A stretch of 64,000 bases of DNA, taken from assembly GCA_001557505.1 (NCBI GenBank), contig LSAX01000008.1, forward strand, positions 806,001 to 870,000. The letters are read 5' to 3'. The DNA is from Reticulascus tulasneorum (taxonomy: Eukaryota > Ascomycota > Sordariomycetes > Glomerellales > Reticulascaceae). The position numbers and the translations under genes are program-made. Positions 12,577 through 25,500 of the stretch are shown here, in pieces. Position 1 is the stretch's first letter; every line of letters starts with the position of its first letter. The notes beneath the pieces are model-generated. The model was not told the DNA's origin, searched no databases, and saw only the letters and a list, made by a program, of their open reading frames with translations.

Positions 12577-13152
12577 TGTTGAAGGCGGCGGTGCCCTCGA
12601 GCTCGGGTGTGGTTGCTATGAACAGAGTGTCTGCGTTCGCGACAGATCTCGTTGGACTAGACAGAGCAGGGGAAGCTGGACCAACAACTAAAGAAGGTAT
12701 GCACACGTACTACAGACGTGCCATGATATGAAGGATAGGGATCGGCTCTTTCCAAGCGCTTGCAAACAGTGGAAACAGCCCTGCGGTGGTCTTGTTGGCT
12801 CGTTCTGTGAATTTCGTGTCTTTTTGCCCCAATTCTTGAATTTCGATGTTGCAGGGATCTGGAAGTGACACGATAACCTTCCGAAATGTTTTTCCCGCGC
12901 CGATCGTTAATCTGGTCCGTGCGTGGCAGGGCCCCCTAGATGTGCCAATTGTGTCACTATCAGAAGCGAATGGATTTCTTTGACGCGACAAACTCTCCAG
13001 CAGCGCAATGGCCTTATGTTTCTCACCACGCCTCGGTTCAAGGCAATGATGCTTTCACGAGAAACTCACTATCGGCTTGAATATATCTCTATTATCAGGT
13101 GATCACACCCTGCGTCCACTTGCAATGCTGATTACGACATAACTTTCTCGTC
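12577..13152. promoter_or_regulatory. Shared divergent promoter region of SEC24 and CFT2
   Basis: The 576 bases between the two start codons must hold both promoters and both 5' leaders. No clear TATA box was seen, as is common for constitutive genes. Short open frames inside are ignored. Confidence 0.6.
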
Positions 13153-16138
13153 ATGTTCACTTTCTGCCCTTTGCAGGGCGCCCTTTCCGACTCGTCTGTG
13201 TCGCAGTCGCTCTTGGAGCTTGACGGAGGAGTCAAGGTACTTATTGACCTAGGCTGGGACGAGTCGTTTGATGTCGAGAAGCTACGGGAAGTCGAGAAGT
13301 AGGTTTCTCTTGTTTGCCAATCTGCCTAGGGTCTTGCGACAAGCAATCCGGTGACCAAACCTTACTGATGGCTCCGATAGACACGTCCCTACTCTATCAT
13401 TTATTCTTCTGACACATGCGACCGCGTCGCATCTGGCCGCTTATTCCCACTGCTGCAAGAATTTCCCTCTTTTCACGAGAATACCTGTGTATGCAACCCG
13501 GCCCGTCATCGACCTGGGACGGACTCTCTCTCAAGACCTTTACGCTTCTACACCTCTAGCAGCTACGACAATACCGCACACCTCTTTAAGCGAGGCTGCA
13601 TACTCCTACTCCAAGGCATCGACTTCAGACCACAACTTTCTTCTTCAAGCTCCTACCCCCGACGAAATTACTCGATATTTCTCTCTCATTCTGCCGCTGA
13701 AGTACTCCCAGCCTCACCAACCTTTACCATCTCCATTTTCGCCACCACTCAATGGTCTTACCATTACTGCATACAATGCCGGTCATACTCTGGGTGGCAC
13801 AATCTGGCATATTCAACACGGATTAGAATCCATCGTCTACGCCGTGGACTGGAACCAAGCTCGAGAAAATGTGTTTGCGGGAGCTGCTTGGCTAGGTGGT
13901 GCCGGTGGAGGCGGTGCTGAAGTTATTGAGCAGCTGCGTAAACCGACGGCTCTCGTGTGCAGCAGTCGGGGGGCGGAGAAGATCGCGCAAGCCGGAGGAC
14001 GAGTAAAACGTGATGAACAGTTGGTTGAGATGATCAAGGCTTGTGTTGGCCGAGGGGGAACTGCCATAATTCCGGTGGATTCGAGTGCTCGAGTCCTGGA
14101 GCTTTCTTACTTGCTAGAACATGCCTGGAGAGCCGCAGCATCCGAGGATGGCAACCCCCTAAAGTCTGCGAAGCTCTACCTTGCGGGACGCAACATGTCC
14201 AGCACCCTGCGATACGCAAGAAGCATGCTAGAATGGATGGACGATGCCATTGTTCGAGAATTCGAGACAGTCGCAGATGGACAACGCAGAGCCAACGGGA
14301 CAGACAGCAAGCAAGGGAAGGATGCTGGTCCCTTTGACTTCAGATACATGAGATTGGTGGAACGGAAAGCACAGATTGAGCGGCTCGTCAGTCAAGCTAC
14401 CGACAACGTTCAGTCGGAAGGAAGAGTTATCCTGGCTACTGACAACAGCATGGAATGGGGGTTTTCCAAAGACCTACTGAGGAGCCTGGCAAGAGATTCG
14501 AGGAATCTCGTCATTCTCACGGATATACCATCGGGGTCACAGGACAACAAGCCATCCCTTGCCAGAACATTATGGACTTGGTGGAAGGAGCGTCGAGATG
14601 GAGTCTCTGTCGAGCAATCGAGCAGCGGCGACAACATCGAGCTTGTGTACGGTGGTGGCCGCGAACTAGATATTCAAGACGCCAAGCGTCAGGCTCTAGA
14701 AGGAGAAGAACTGACGATGTATCAGCAATGGCTCGCGACACAGCGTCAGTTGCAAGCTACTCTACAAACCGGTGGTGCCACTGCTTTGGAAGCATCCACC
14801 GACGCGGTTGATGATGCCTCATCAGAGTCGTCTTCGGATTCAGAGGAATCTGACACCGAGCAGCAAGGAAAGGCTCTCAACATCTCAACCACCCTTGGGC
14901 AAGCGACTCGGAAGAAGGTAGTGCTGACTGACGAAGACCTCGGTATCAACATTCTCACCAAGAAGCGTGGCACATTTGACTATGATGTCAGGGTCAAGAG
15001 AGGACGAGAGAGGATTTTCCCTCTGGCTGTAAGACGGAAACGCGACGACCAGTTTGGGGATGTGATACGACCAGAAGACTACCTACGAGCTGAGGAAAAG
15101 GAGGAGGATGCCCAAGAAGGGGAGAACAACCGGAGATTCGACGAAGACGACAAGCTCGGGAAGAAGCGCAAATGGGATGACATTGGTGGCAAGGGCCCTA
15201 ACAAGCGACCAAATCTGAGTAGGAATTTGTCAGCAGATGATTCGGGGGTGCTTACAGCCTTGGATGGTCCCATTAGCGACGAACTGGACGAAGCTGAGGA
15301 TGAGATAGAAGAGGCAATATCGGGTCCTGCCAAGCTCTTGCTATCAACAGAGACTGTTATGGTCAACATGCGTCTTGCATTTGTGGACTTCAGCGGGATC
15401 CATGACAAGCGAAGCTTGAACATGTTGATTCCGCTCATCCAACCAAGGAAGCTTATCCTGGTCGGCGGCAACATGGACGAAACTATGGCTCTCGCTGCAG
15501 ACAGCAAAAAGTTGCTCGCTGCACAAAATGGCACATCGGATGAGAGCACGGTCGATGTCTTCACGCCCAATGTCGGTATATCAGTGGATGCTAGTGTCGA
15601 CACGAATGCCTGGGTTGTCAAGCTCGCCGACGGCCTCGTCAAGAGACTGAAATGGCAAAATGTTCGGGGCCTGGCTGTAGTCACCATAACCGGTCAACTT
15701 CTTGGAGAGGCGACGCCAGATGAAAAGCCACTAGACAAGGAGGATGGCGCCAACAAGAGGCAGAGGACCGAGGAGGGCGACCCTGTCGACGGTGTCCTAG
15801 CACTGGAGAAGCCTGCTACCGTGGTTCCGACTCTTGACCTTCTACCCACGAGCATGACGTCCGCCGTACGCTCGGCAGCTCAACCGCTACATGTTGGCGA
15901 CCTTCGTCTTACCGACCTCCGACGCGCTATGCAGTCGTCAGGCTATACAGCCGAGTTCCGCGGAGAAGGAACATTGGTTATCAACGGAGCCGTGGCGGTC
16001 CGAAAGACGACGACTGGGCGGGTTGAATTAGAGAGTGTAGGAATCGCAGACGCGGCAATGATGATGCAGCATAGGAGCACGTTCTACGAGGTAAAGAGGA
16101 TGATATACGATGGTCTGGCTGTGGTTGCCGGGGCATGA
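13153..16138 (+). CDS. CFT2: Cleavage and polyadenylation factor subunit 2 (CPSF100/Cft2)
   Basis: Structural subunit of the mRNA 3'-end processing complex, partner of the CPSF73/Ysh1 nuclease. The model is 13153-13298 joined to 13381-16138 (967 aa) with an 82-base intron. Seen: the start MFTFCPLQGALSDSS, then VKVLIDLGWDE; the LTHATASHLAAYSH block, where the metallo-beta-lactamase HxHxDH zinc motif is degenerate, as expected for this non-catalytic paralogue; a beta-CASP region; an acidic Ser/Asp/Glu-rich insertion at about residues 475-500; a basic-acidic linker near 560-620; and a C-terminal domain ending in LAVVAGA. Length and order match the family. Nuclear location is inferred from the role. 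Confidence 0.96.
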
Positions 16139-17402
16139 GATCTGGAATTCTGGACATGTACTTTGAATGTAAAAGTAAAGGGATAGAGATTGAGATCCCG
16201 TCACCTGCAAGCAGGAAAAGAGAATTGAGGTTGGCTCGATCGTCACAAATATTCCCAAGCCTGATGCCAAGTACATGCACCACCCAAGCGATCCCCGCCG
16301 ACTCCATGTTGATCAGGTCGAGCAACACAAAGGGACAAAAATAGAGAAACTAAGATTCAGGGGTGTGGAGAAAGAGTCTGCTGCACATCACCCTGCTGTA
16401 AACCAAATACTAACCTTTGGTGTCTCTCAAAATCCATCCCAAGAGAGCACGCGCGTTTGCCAGGGTATGAATGCAGAGGAGTAGAGACTGGATTGATGAA
16501 CCAGCTGACAACCTTCACTGTTCTCCAATCCCCCTTTAGTAGTGTCAAGTCATGTCCATTATCAACGACAGGGCCGATTTTAATAGATTCTTGCAATGCT
16601 TCACAGACTAGCTGCTTCTCACCACCCCTGGATCATTTGTGGTGTGGGTTCAAGGGTTCATACTCTATGAAGATAACGGCTGAATTGATCACCTATGTTT
16701 TACCCGCACTCGCCATGGTTCAAGAGGTCTTGTGAAACCTTGGACAGCATCCATGTTACTCTTGCAAGGTTCTCCGCCGCTAAGTTATGACCCTTTGTCC
16801 TGTTATTAGGATGCCTTTGTCGGGCATACTTGCCTCCGATCTCACAGAACGCCGCAGAGGCTATTATTCTTAGGGACACCAAAAGAAAGTTAATCCGATT
16901 CTGCTGCTTTGGAGCTTTACCCTCATCCAGGTCCCGTGGATGCAAGGCATTTCATTTTATTCATCAAACTCAAACGACCCACTTGCCGATTGCGAAGTAC
17001 CTACGTAAGTCTCCTGGCTTCTACTTGAGTTTGGCAGTTAGACTCTCAGCGGCGGCCCGGGCCGTGGAGAAGTTCGTCACAGCATATACATGCTCCTAAG
17101 CATCACGACACAGCGGTGGACAATGATTTGCCATGGCCTCTCTTGGTCCAAAGTCACCTCAATAGCGCCTATGAAACACCTGCACCGTCAAGCTTCCTCT
17201 TCGTATCCAATGAAATGCTCTCACTGCCAAGCCGCATGAAAAGCACGTCAATGAAGTCTTTTGAGCTTCTCTTATACATTCAAATCACCGAGGAAAGTTG
17301 GACCACCTCTTTACCTGGTACGTGCATATTCCCGTATTAATCTCGCCGCTTGTGCTGTTTGAGGTAAGGCTTTCCACTCCTAGCTCATCCGGATGCAAGT
17401 GA

Positions 17403-17442
17403 AGCGGCCGCCGTCCCAAACAAAGCAGAGCGGCCGCCGTCC
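17403..17442. repeat. Short direct repeat with two NotI-like GC blocks
   Basis: The 14-mer AGCGGCCGCCGTCC occurs exactly at 17403-17416 and again at 17429-17442, a spacing of 26 bases. It stands out in otherwise balanced sequence. No function is evident; a double binding site or a small duplication are both possible. Confidence 0.6.
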
Positions 17443-18530
17443 GTGCCGTTCTGGATATTGAAGCATGATGAATAAAACCGGAGGTGCATCCTATCCCGGA
17501 GGAATAGGAGTACGGAGTGCTAAACAAGCTTATCGCGGGCAGAATCGCGGCAGGGATTCTAAGTCAACCCAAGCTTTACGACTGACATGCTAGTCTTTGA
17601 TCAGAGCTGCGGCATTTCAGCGGGTGCCATACAATCATGGATGTATGTTTTGCGGCGTCGTATTATTGGCAAGCCGCGGGTCCTTCGTACCGCCTAGGCT
17701 TGGTTCGCTCACTTGGCCTTAAGCTCACAGGTTGACATAGATCGTGTAGTGGTCTGAGGGTTCACAACCATGCAAGATGGGAGCTGCCACCTCATACCGG
17801 CACCATGCGCAGGATAGTCTATACAATCTAGGAATCAAAGCTTTTGCTATCAGACGAGGATTGGCGCCACATTCGTATTCCAGATTAACGGAAACCGGAA
17901 AGTAACAAGGTCTTAATGAGAACGGATTGGGCGCTGTGCTTCAATGAAGCACGGCTAAGATTGTAATGAGGGATTGTCCTGGACTTGAGTTTTCAAGTAT
18001 CCGGAAACAAGCCAGGCAAGACATTTCGCCCTTTGTTGAGGATACACCTATTTTTTGTTGACCTGACTGATCAATGGTTCTGATACATTAAGACTGAAAG
18101 CGCAATGTTTCCATGATCAAGCTGAGAAGACTAATGCTGCGAGAAGATGTAAAATCAGAGATGCTGGCCGATGAGCTGGTTCTTCTCACCTGCCTTAGCC
18201 AGGAAAACCGGGTTCGAGATGGATGGTTAGACGTATGTGACAGACGAATGTTATCTGCTAGAGGAGCTTGATTGGGTACTCATTTTCCAGAATCACGAAG
18301 TACTGGTCCACGGGACGTATAGAGCCTGGGGATGCGCCTGACTACAACCCACATTCAGCGGCCTACTGCGTTCGTATAGACCCCAGACCTGCCTTTTAAA
18401 TGAACATTACCTCTTCAATACGACCTCAACTCTGTCGCCAGTGGCTGTCCCCTGATGGAGACAAGCTCGCCACTAATGGTAGACCATGGATGGCCTTGGC
18501 GAATACAGCCGTCTTGTATGTGACAGCAAG

Positions 18531-18537
18531 TATAAAT
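18531..18537 (+). promoter_or_regulatory. Probable TATA box of the small secreted protein gene
   Basis: TATAAAT lies 111 bases upstream of the ATG at 18642, a plausible distance for a strongly induced fungal gene. Confidence 0.45.
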
Positions 18538-18641
18538 TCTACCGCATATCCCCACGATCAGCACCAAATTCCTGCTAAAAACACAACAGCAAGAACGTTA
18601 TCTCATATCTACTAACTCGGAACATAATCTTGCCATTCAAA

Positions 18642-19028
18642 ATGCAGTTCTCTACCACTCTTTCCACCGTCACCCTCCTCGTCGGCAGCTTTCTCGCTTC
18701 TCCAGTAGCTGCAGCCAATTGCCCCTCCACCTCCATCTGCCACCCTCTATGGGGACCTGCCAGCATGGATCAACTCTGGGCTCTGCGAGATCATTTCTGT
18801 GCTGCTACGAACAAGTGGAAGACCGGCGGAACTCATAGGATCGGCAATGCTTGCGGCAAGCTTAGTGGCGACATGAGTCGCGCAACGCAAGCCAATTGCT
18901 GGGAAGGCTTTGGTGATATCATCAGCTCGTGCGGCACCAGCTGGAGTCCAGTTGTCGTCAGTGGCAATAGAGAAATCAACGGCGCTCAGTATTGGGTTCA
19001 TTTCTGCGCGGTTGGAAACAATTGCTAG
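18642..19028 (+). CDS. Small secreted cysteine-rich protein, unknown function
   Basis: 128 aa, no intron. Seen: an N-terminal signal peptide (a hydrophobic run ending ASPVAAA) and a mature part of about 104 residues with eight cysteines, beginning NCPSTSIC and ending HFCAVGNNC. The even cysteine count suggests four disulfides. The second ATG of the frame (18642) is chosen because it places the hydrophobic core directly after MQFSTT. A TATA box lies upstream. No family was recognised. Size, secretion signal and cysteine content fit the broad class of fungal effector-like or apoplastic proteins, but that is a class description and not a function. It stands alone, with over 1.3 kb empty on either side. 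Confidence 0.75.
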   Translation: MQFSTTLSTVTLLVGSFLASPVAAANCPSTSICHPLWGPASMDQLWALRDHFCAATNKWKTGGTHRIGNACGKLSGDMSRATQANCWEGFGDIISSCGTSWSPVVVSGNREINGAQYWVHFCAVGNNC

Positions 19029-20381
19029 GGATATTAGCGCGATGGGCAAGGAACGTTTCGGTTGTGGGGTTGTAGGGTGAAGGATCATTCAGCGTGCTAT
19101 CTTTGAAGAAAAGGGGGGACGGGGTTTAATTCTCACAGGACTTCAGATGTCTGTTTAATCTATCAGATAACACTATTAAGGACCTCGACGCATTTTACCA
19201 TGTCTTCCTTCCAATCCTGGCCAAGGCAAATTCCGAGGCAAATAAATAAGCTTCGAGTAGACAGGCGTGGATCTTGCACATAGACATATGCCCCAAATGC
19301 GATCGTCCCATGAAGAAAATGTTGAAATCTATCTTGGTTAAAGTTTACATGAAAATGCTGACGAGGACTCTCAGCCACCAACAGAAGTGCTGCGTTGTGT
19401 CGTCTCATCAAGAAACATTGCCAGAACAGCATATCCCCACTTCATAGCGGGCTTCTTGCTTCCTGTCTAATAGGTCATCGAGCATATGAACTATTTTGGG
19501 ATTCTATTTGCCATGCCCAATCATCAGCTTGAAACCGCAGGACGCATAATATTCTCCGTCGCAGAGTATAGGTGAAGTTCGTTTCATAGGAAGAGGATCC
19601 GCCACAAAGTAGCTGGCGCTCGCTCCCTGATGCTGTATTGACATATGCATTGCATATATATCAGACATTGGCATTTGTCTCACTAGGGGGTCAAACCACG
19701 GTATAACAGCAAAGAGCATTTGGAATGCCCCTCAAGATTCAGCAAATATAGTTAGGAAGGCAGTGTCTCTCTGTATTTGTCTGTTCTGAAGCTGTGGACC
19801 TCTGAAGATTTCATTTGATTGTGTTTCCATAGCAGTCACTTGACTCCTCGATACGGTTTCATCTTCCGAAAGATCGATGTAGGTAGAATACGCCTAGTGA
19901 AGCAATCTGGCGAATTTCTATGTGATATATATAAAGGACCTCTTTCGCCGCCGAGTCTAAGAGCACAGAGATGAATGGACTTTGAGCCTACCTGGGTGCG
20001 AACCAGCTTAGGTTCACCCCTTGTTCCATCTGATAACAAATGATGGATTGGGTTGTCAACAGGGGATAGAATGCCAGGACCATCTTATAAAAACGAACGC
20101 ATATGATTGGAGTATCATTCGATCCTCTAAATATAGACAAGGCTCTGCATACAGGCAAGGCTCACTCCAAACAGCTGCACAGTCAGGTGCTGCGATAACT
20201 CACTGGACAAATTTAGGTTCAGCCAGCCTGATGGCTGAACATCCAGCAATCTCCATCCTTACCTCGTTGCGGTCAGTACCAGGAAAGAGCCTCATGTTTC
20301 TTGAATCCTCCTTCAACCATCGGCTTTAACTCATACGACCAGAATTGTATCCCGATTTCTTCACAGACTCCCCGATTAGCC
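19029..20381. other. Intergenic region, 1.35 kb
   Basis: No supported gene. Short frames only, no obvious repeats. Confidence 0.5.
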
Positions 20382-22525
20382 ATGGCCGAGATTCTTGGGG
20401 TGGTTGCTTCGGGAATGAGCATTGCCCAATTTGCGGGGCAGATCGTGTCGGCGGGCCTAAAAATTCGGGCACTCTTAGATGACATCAAAGAAGCTCCTGC
20501 AACCCTTGGGCTACTTCTTGATCAGATTCAGATACTGGTGCCCGTTCTCACCGAAATCGGCTCCAGCAACTACGATACTAGCCTGCTGCCAAACTCATCG
20601 TATGCGCTTACGGTGGATGCGGCCCGCAATTGTCAGAGGGTAGCAGAGCAACTCTCGACACTCGCCGGCGAAATGTCATCTCAAATCGAGTCTTCCAGAG
20701 GAATCAGACGCAGGACGAAGTTGGTCAAAGTGGCGCTCAAGAAGGAGTCTCTTGCACGCTACGAGCAACGACTATTGATGGCGGTGCAGATCCTTTCCCT
20801 AACGCAACAAACTTATATGGTGTATGAACGACTCTACCCCAAACCGTTTTCATTTGACTAAAATTACTAGAACGCTACAGAGATATATGCCAGGTATCAT
20901 TGCGTTGAAAGTTGCTGACTGCCTTACTACTTTGAATCAAGCAGCAGCTTCGCGAGAAACTCCTGTCTTGACTGGTCAGCACTCAAGCGTGGAGTTGCGC
21001 TCTAAAACCTGGCAGGGTGTTAAGATTTCAACAGGCCGGTTTAACATCCCAGTCAGAAGACTTCAGTTGGGGGTTCTGTTCTTGACAGGTACTTTCGACA
21101 TGTCCATCCTTAAGGATCAAAACGACAGGGATGAATATATGGAAGACTATAAAAGCACTTCAAAATCACAGGACGACAAGATCTATTCAGTGGGTAGAAG
21201 AGCATGCCGGATACGATTGTCTCCACCTACCTGGCTGTCTAGTACGACTTTGGAGTTCTCCTTCTACCCATGCCAGACAGGGTGGATCAACCACCTGACT
21301 ACTCACAACGTACATCCCCCTTGGTCCGAAGATGCTCAGATGGCAGAGCACATCATACTCAATGACGACTTGTCTGCGTTTGTGCGTCTGCTTCAAACTA
21401 GCTCAGTTCGTCCTCGAGACCACTTGACCCTGCATGGCGAAGAGAGGTCTGTCATGGTGGTACGTATAATGCCAAGGATACCTGGCAAACGTGCTTCTGG
21501 TCACACTGACGGGGTACTTTTAGCATGCATTAGCAATTGGGGCCTGGCAGATTTGTAGGTATCTGGTGGAAAAGGGGAGAGTTATAGAGAAACCAGAGTA
21601 CCTCGTGGGATCGTGGGGCAGATCTAGAGTGGACAACGATACATTGCACCATCTGCAGATCATGTTACAGCAAGGTATCGGCGACTTCAACCGCGATGTC
21701 TTTACTTATGGCGTATTTTTTGGGTTCGTTGACAGCCTCGAACAGTTCATCACGTTACAGCGGCTGATATGGCCGGACGAAGAGTTTTACCACCTGTCCT
21801 CAAGTAACATTCGCGTTGAGCTGGCAAATGCCGTACTGGTGTTTAGTACTTCGAGCAGCCACTTGATGCCGTCCATTTTGCGTCACATTAACTTTGATTC
21901 GACTCGAATTCAGGAAGATAACGTTGTTATCGATGTTGAAAACAAGTATGGCCTGAGGTCGCTAAGAATCTTGATACGATACCTTGGTATAGCCTTTATG
22001 ACCAAGCAATCGGAGTCTCAAGAATTCGCGAAGCTCGTAAGAGAAGTTTTAATTGCTCAAAAGCGTAACTCTTCTGGCTTGGCATTTCTTGAGAGCCGGT
22101 ACTTCTTGCTAGACGTGGTAAAGGATTTCATTACATCCCTCGGATTACTTGACGACCAATCCGTTGCCAGCAAGTATCTTCGCAATCTAGACTTTACAGT
22201 CAAAAAATGGCTTCACATCCTTAAGGATTGCGGCGTCGACTTAAAAGAATACGGAGCAGCCTCACAACCGGACTTCGACATCCTCCGAGCTACTGATCCT
22301 GATCAATACCTCCTAGATCAACGCGAACCGTTCTATAGCTCGGTTCATATCAAAGTGCGACTTGTAAATTTTCAATATGGCTCGAATGTAAAGGACTGGA
22401 AACTCTGGTGGGAAGAGCCAACAGACAAATATGCTGGACAACTTTGGAGACACATCGAGAACCAGACTTCTTATTTAGCGATTCCAGGAAGCTGGGTTGA
22501 TGATGATGATGAGGATGAGGAATGA
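20382..22525 (+). CDS. Protein with fungal STAND-type N-terminal domain, no NTPase domain
   Basis: The model is 20382-20821, 20871-21459 and 21524-22525 (676 aa), with introns of 49 and 64 bases that both restore frame. The N-terminus MAEILGVVASGMSIAQFAGQ and the helical stretch after it match the fungal STAND N-terminal family (PF17111-like), which in other proteins precedes NACHT or NB-ARC domains and ankyrin or WD repeats. Here no Walker A/B is visible. The middle part is unrecognised. A short segment HALAIGAWQICRYLVEKG resembles one ankyrin repeat. The protein ends in an acidic tail (VDDDDEDEE). In known STAND proteins such N-domains act in signalling or incompatibility-type responses. 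Any role here is inference. Confidence 0.78.
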
Positions 22526-25500
22526 GGGGGATTTAAGCTAGTGTCGGCTGATACGGCCAAGGCTCAATGCAGAAGTTTGATAGTACCAAGGGGTGGTGAC
22601 TTATGATATCGAAATGCACATATGTGAGCACGCATCTCCATCGTGCTGCGTTTGATAATAGAGACGCCTATTCGTGATCTCAGTTGCTTGACTAATGGGA
22701 AATCGTAGGCAAGCCAATGACGTAGAGTAACCGATGATAGAGCATCAAATTTAGAGGCTTGCAAATCCGACTGTGAATCGTATGACACGGTCATAATTAC
22801 GAGTGGCTTCGGGGAATTGGAGCATCGCCAGGATGGCTAGCGCCTCATCCATTCAAACGAGAATGCTTGCGAATTAACGAGTATGTTTGAAAAAGACAAC
22901 GGTGAATCGTCCAGGCTGTTAACGCATGTGTGAGGACAGGCGGCAAGATCAAGGCTACCAAAGATTCTGCAGAAGCAGACTGTAAGTGCTCGATTGGTTT
23001 TCGGTTAGCTGCACCAAATGGGCAGGCTACCCGGCTCATATGCCTACACTAGGCCTTATACCCCTATGTCTCTTGCGAAGATTCTATATCACTCGTACTA
23101 ACCTCGGGACGGTATTCAGGTTATACACGTCTTTCTTTAGATGCTGTAGCTGAACACACGCTTGACACCATTGCCATTCCTTTCAAACTTCTTTTTAGTA
23201 AGAATACATATGCTATTCTATTAGGATGACCACGAAAGACAACATTCATACCGAGACCGCCAAAGGCCCCAAAAAAAGCACAAGAATACAACAAGCTGTG
23301 AGATTATGATGCCTGCACACGCTCTTGCCTCTAATAGAGATACCCAAGTCGCTAGATGGAAAGTGGTCGAAAGGAATAGATGCTTGAACAGTGTATCGGG
23401 GCAACCCGGCTTCCGATATTACCGACTTACACTGCCTGTCACGAACTGCGTAGTACTAGCCTATATTACTCGACCACATTTCCTTGCGTGTGTGGGCATC
23501 CGATGAAACCTCATCAAGCGTTTGCAGTGATCAGTCTATAAAGCATCCCGTGGAAAACAGTTGCAGAAGCTACTCTGCGGAGGAATCGCGGACTCGGTAC
23601 CCATCTTGAGAGTTCGATATATGTTGAAAGACGGTCTGCCAGGGCTTGCAGGTCCATTATTGGGAAGATGGCTTCTAGACTTCAATGGTGGTTAGTCACA
23701 ATCAAGCAAGGAACTGAGACAATGAGCGCAGTGATTCTTTTTATTTTATGCTATACGACGCTTCGAAAGTGGCCAGTGAATATAATGTTTTTGCAATCGA
23801 AGTACTGCTTGGAGCCCAATTCAAATGCAATCTCTTTAAACAGCCAGATTCATTGCGGCAAAGAGTGATCCGAGCCTGGCCCCTTGACCAGCACAAACCG
23901 CCTTGGTGGGCAATGCAATGGTTTCCATCAGACCACTTGAAGAAATCAGGCGATGCGGATGTAGGCAGCCATGACAAGAAGTTCGCCGGTGAGAAAACAG
24001 TCTAGAGGAAAAGGGATAAATAAAAGCAAGAGCAAGAGCAGCAGGGCTAACATGGCAAGGCATTCTCTTTCTCGTCGCAGCCTGCTTCCTGGAGGGCTGA
24101 GTCATAGTGAGGCGAGAAGGCTGCTTGTGCAGTTCCACGAGGAGAGTGTACACCGTTTGTGAGTGTGAAGCGTCAGTCCCGCCATCAAAACCTCGTACAA
24201 TCTGGGGACCCAACTTGTCTCATACAAAGAAAATAAACATCCCATGGGCCGCCAATCGCTCGCTTGACCGGTAGGCAGATATTGGGCTAGTCTGGATAAG
24301 TGCTGCGGTCATGACGTGGCAAGATGGGCAAAGATGGGCAGCATCGAGGTCGCGTGACGCGATCGATCCATCGTGTAAAGGGCAAGGCAGATATGTGCTC
24401 GGCCGGGCCGCAAACGAGCAAGAAAAAGTGAAATTATAATGCGAATGAGTAAGACCAATACTAAGAGCGATTCAAGTTGAATTTCCAAGTCTCCACGGGT
24501 TGGGTGTGACGTGTATGGAGATGTGGTGCAAGATGTGCGGATAGCTTCAAGTTTTGGGTGGACGTGACGGACCACAACAAACCAAGTCGGGTTGGGAAGA
24601 TGTCAAGGTATTGGGGACGGAGGGGGGGAGTGGGAAGCAGGAAACAACACCAAAAGAAAGAGAAAAAATCGGGGAGTCGAAATTTCCAATCGCTGACGCA
24701 AGAAAAGCGCAGGAGGGAGAGGAATCTCGGATGCGCCAGAAAGCATCGTGTTGGACGAGGTGCGATTTTGCAGCAAAAATGGACAATTCCCGAACGGAGC
24801 GAGATATCGACCCCAGGCAAGTTCGGCGTGTCTCAGGGACACATACTCGGATGGAAAACCGGCGCCAAAACAGAGGCAACTCCACAGATAAGGGACGCAA
24901 TCGTAATGGAGGGTGAGAAAGCAGACGAGAGCCGAAGAGAAGAGAGAAAGAGAGGAAAAAAAAATCCAGAGTATCTGGGGACAACGTTTGGGAGTTCGGG
25001 GGGGGATGGGAATGGGGACGTGTGTGAGCGAGGAGGAAACCCAGATCAGACAGACAGGCTCAGACTCAGGACTCATCAGAGCCGCTCACGTCTCGAGGAG
25101 TGGAGAAGAGCAGTTGGGCAAATCCAGCCAATCAAAAAATTGATCTGGCCGTGTGTATTTTTCGAATAAAAATGGTAAAATAAAAACAAAAGCCAGTATC
25201 GAGGAGGTACCTCTGGAAGTACCTGTTGATTTGGGCGAGCGCGACTGAGGAGGACAGCACCCAGTGCGAGAGAGAGCGAGAGTGCGGCGGCGCGGCTGCT
25301 TTGGCCAGTGGGCATGGGTGTGAGGGTGAGTGGACCGAAGAAAAAAGGAGCTCCCCCCCCCCCAGCTTACCTAGCCCCAATCGCCCATAGCTTCAGAAGC
25401 CTTCCCGAGGCGATCATGAATTCCATTGCAGTGGGCTGACTGGGCTAGAAAAACGGGAATTACTGGAGGGGGGGGGACACCGGGCAGTGGGAACTGGGAA

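Larger units (their letters stand above)
16139..18641. other. Intergenic region, 2.5 kb
   Basis: Holds the CFT2 3' UTR at its left edge and the promoter of the small secreted protein at its right edge. A 14-base GC-rich direct repeat lies at 17403-17442. No gene is supported. Confidence 0.5.

Noticed and set aside
15079..15687. 202-codon minus-strand frame inside CFT2
   Set aside because: Lies fully within a well-supported gene on the other strand; Ser-rich shadow of acidic codons.
24558..25169. 203-codon frame upstream of histone H1, and long antisense frames over the same place
   Set aside because: Arises from the purine-rich tract: mostly Arg, Lys, Glu and Gly in sense, with open frames on both strands and no family resemblance.
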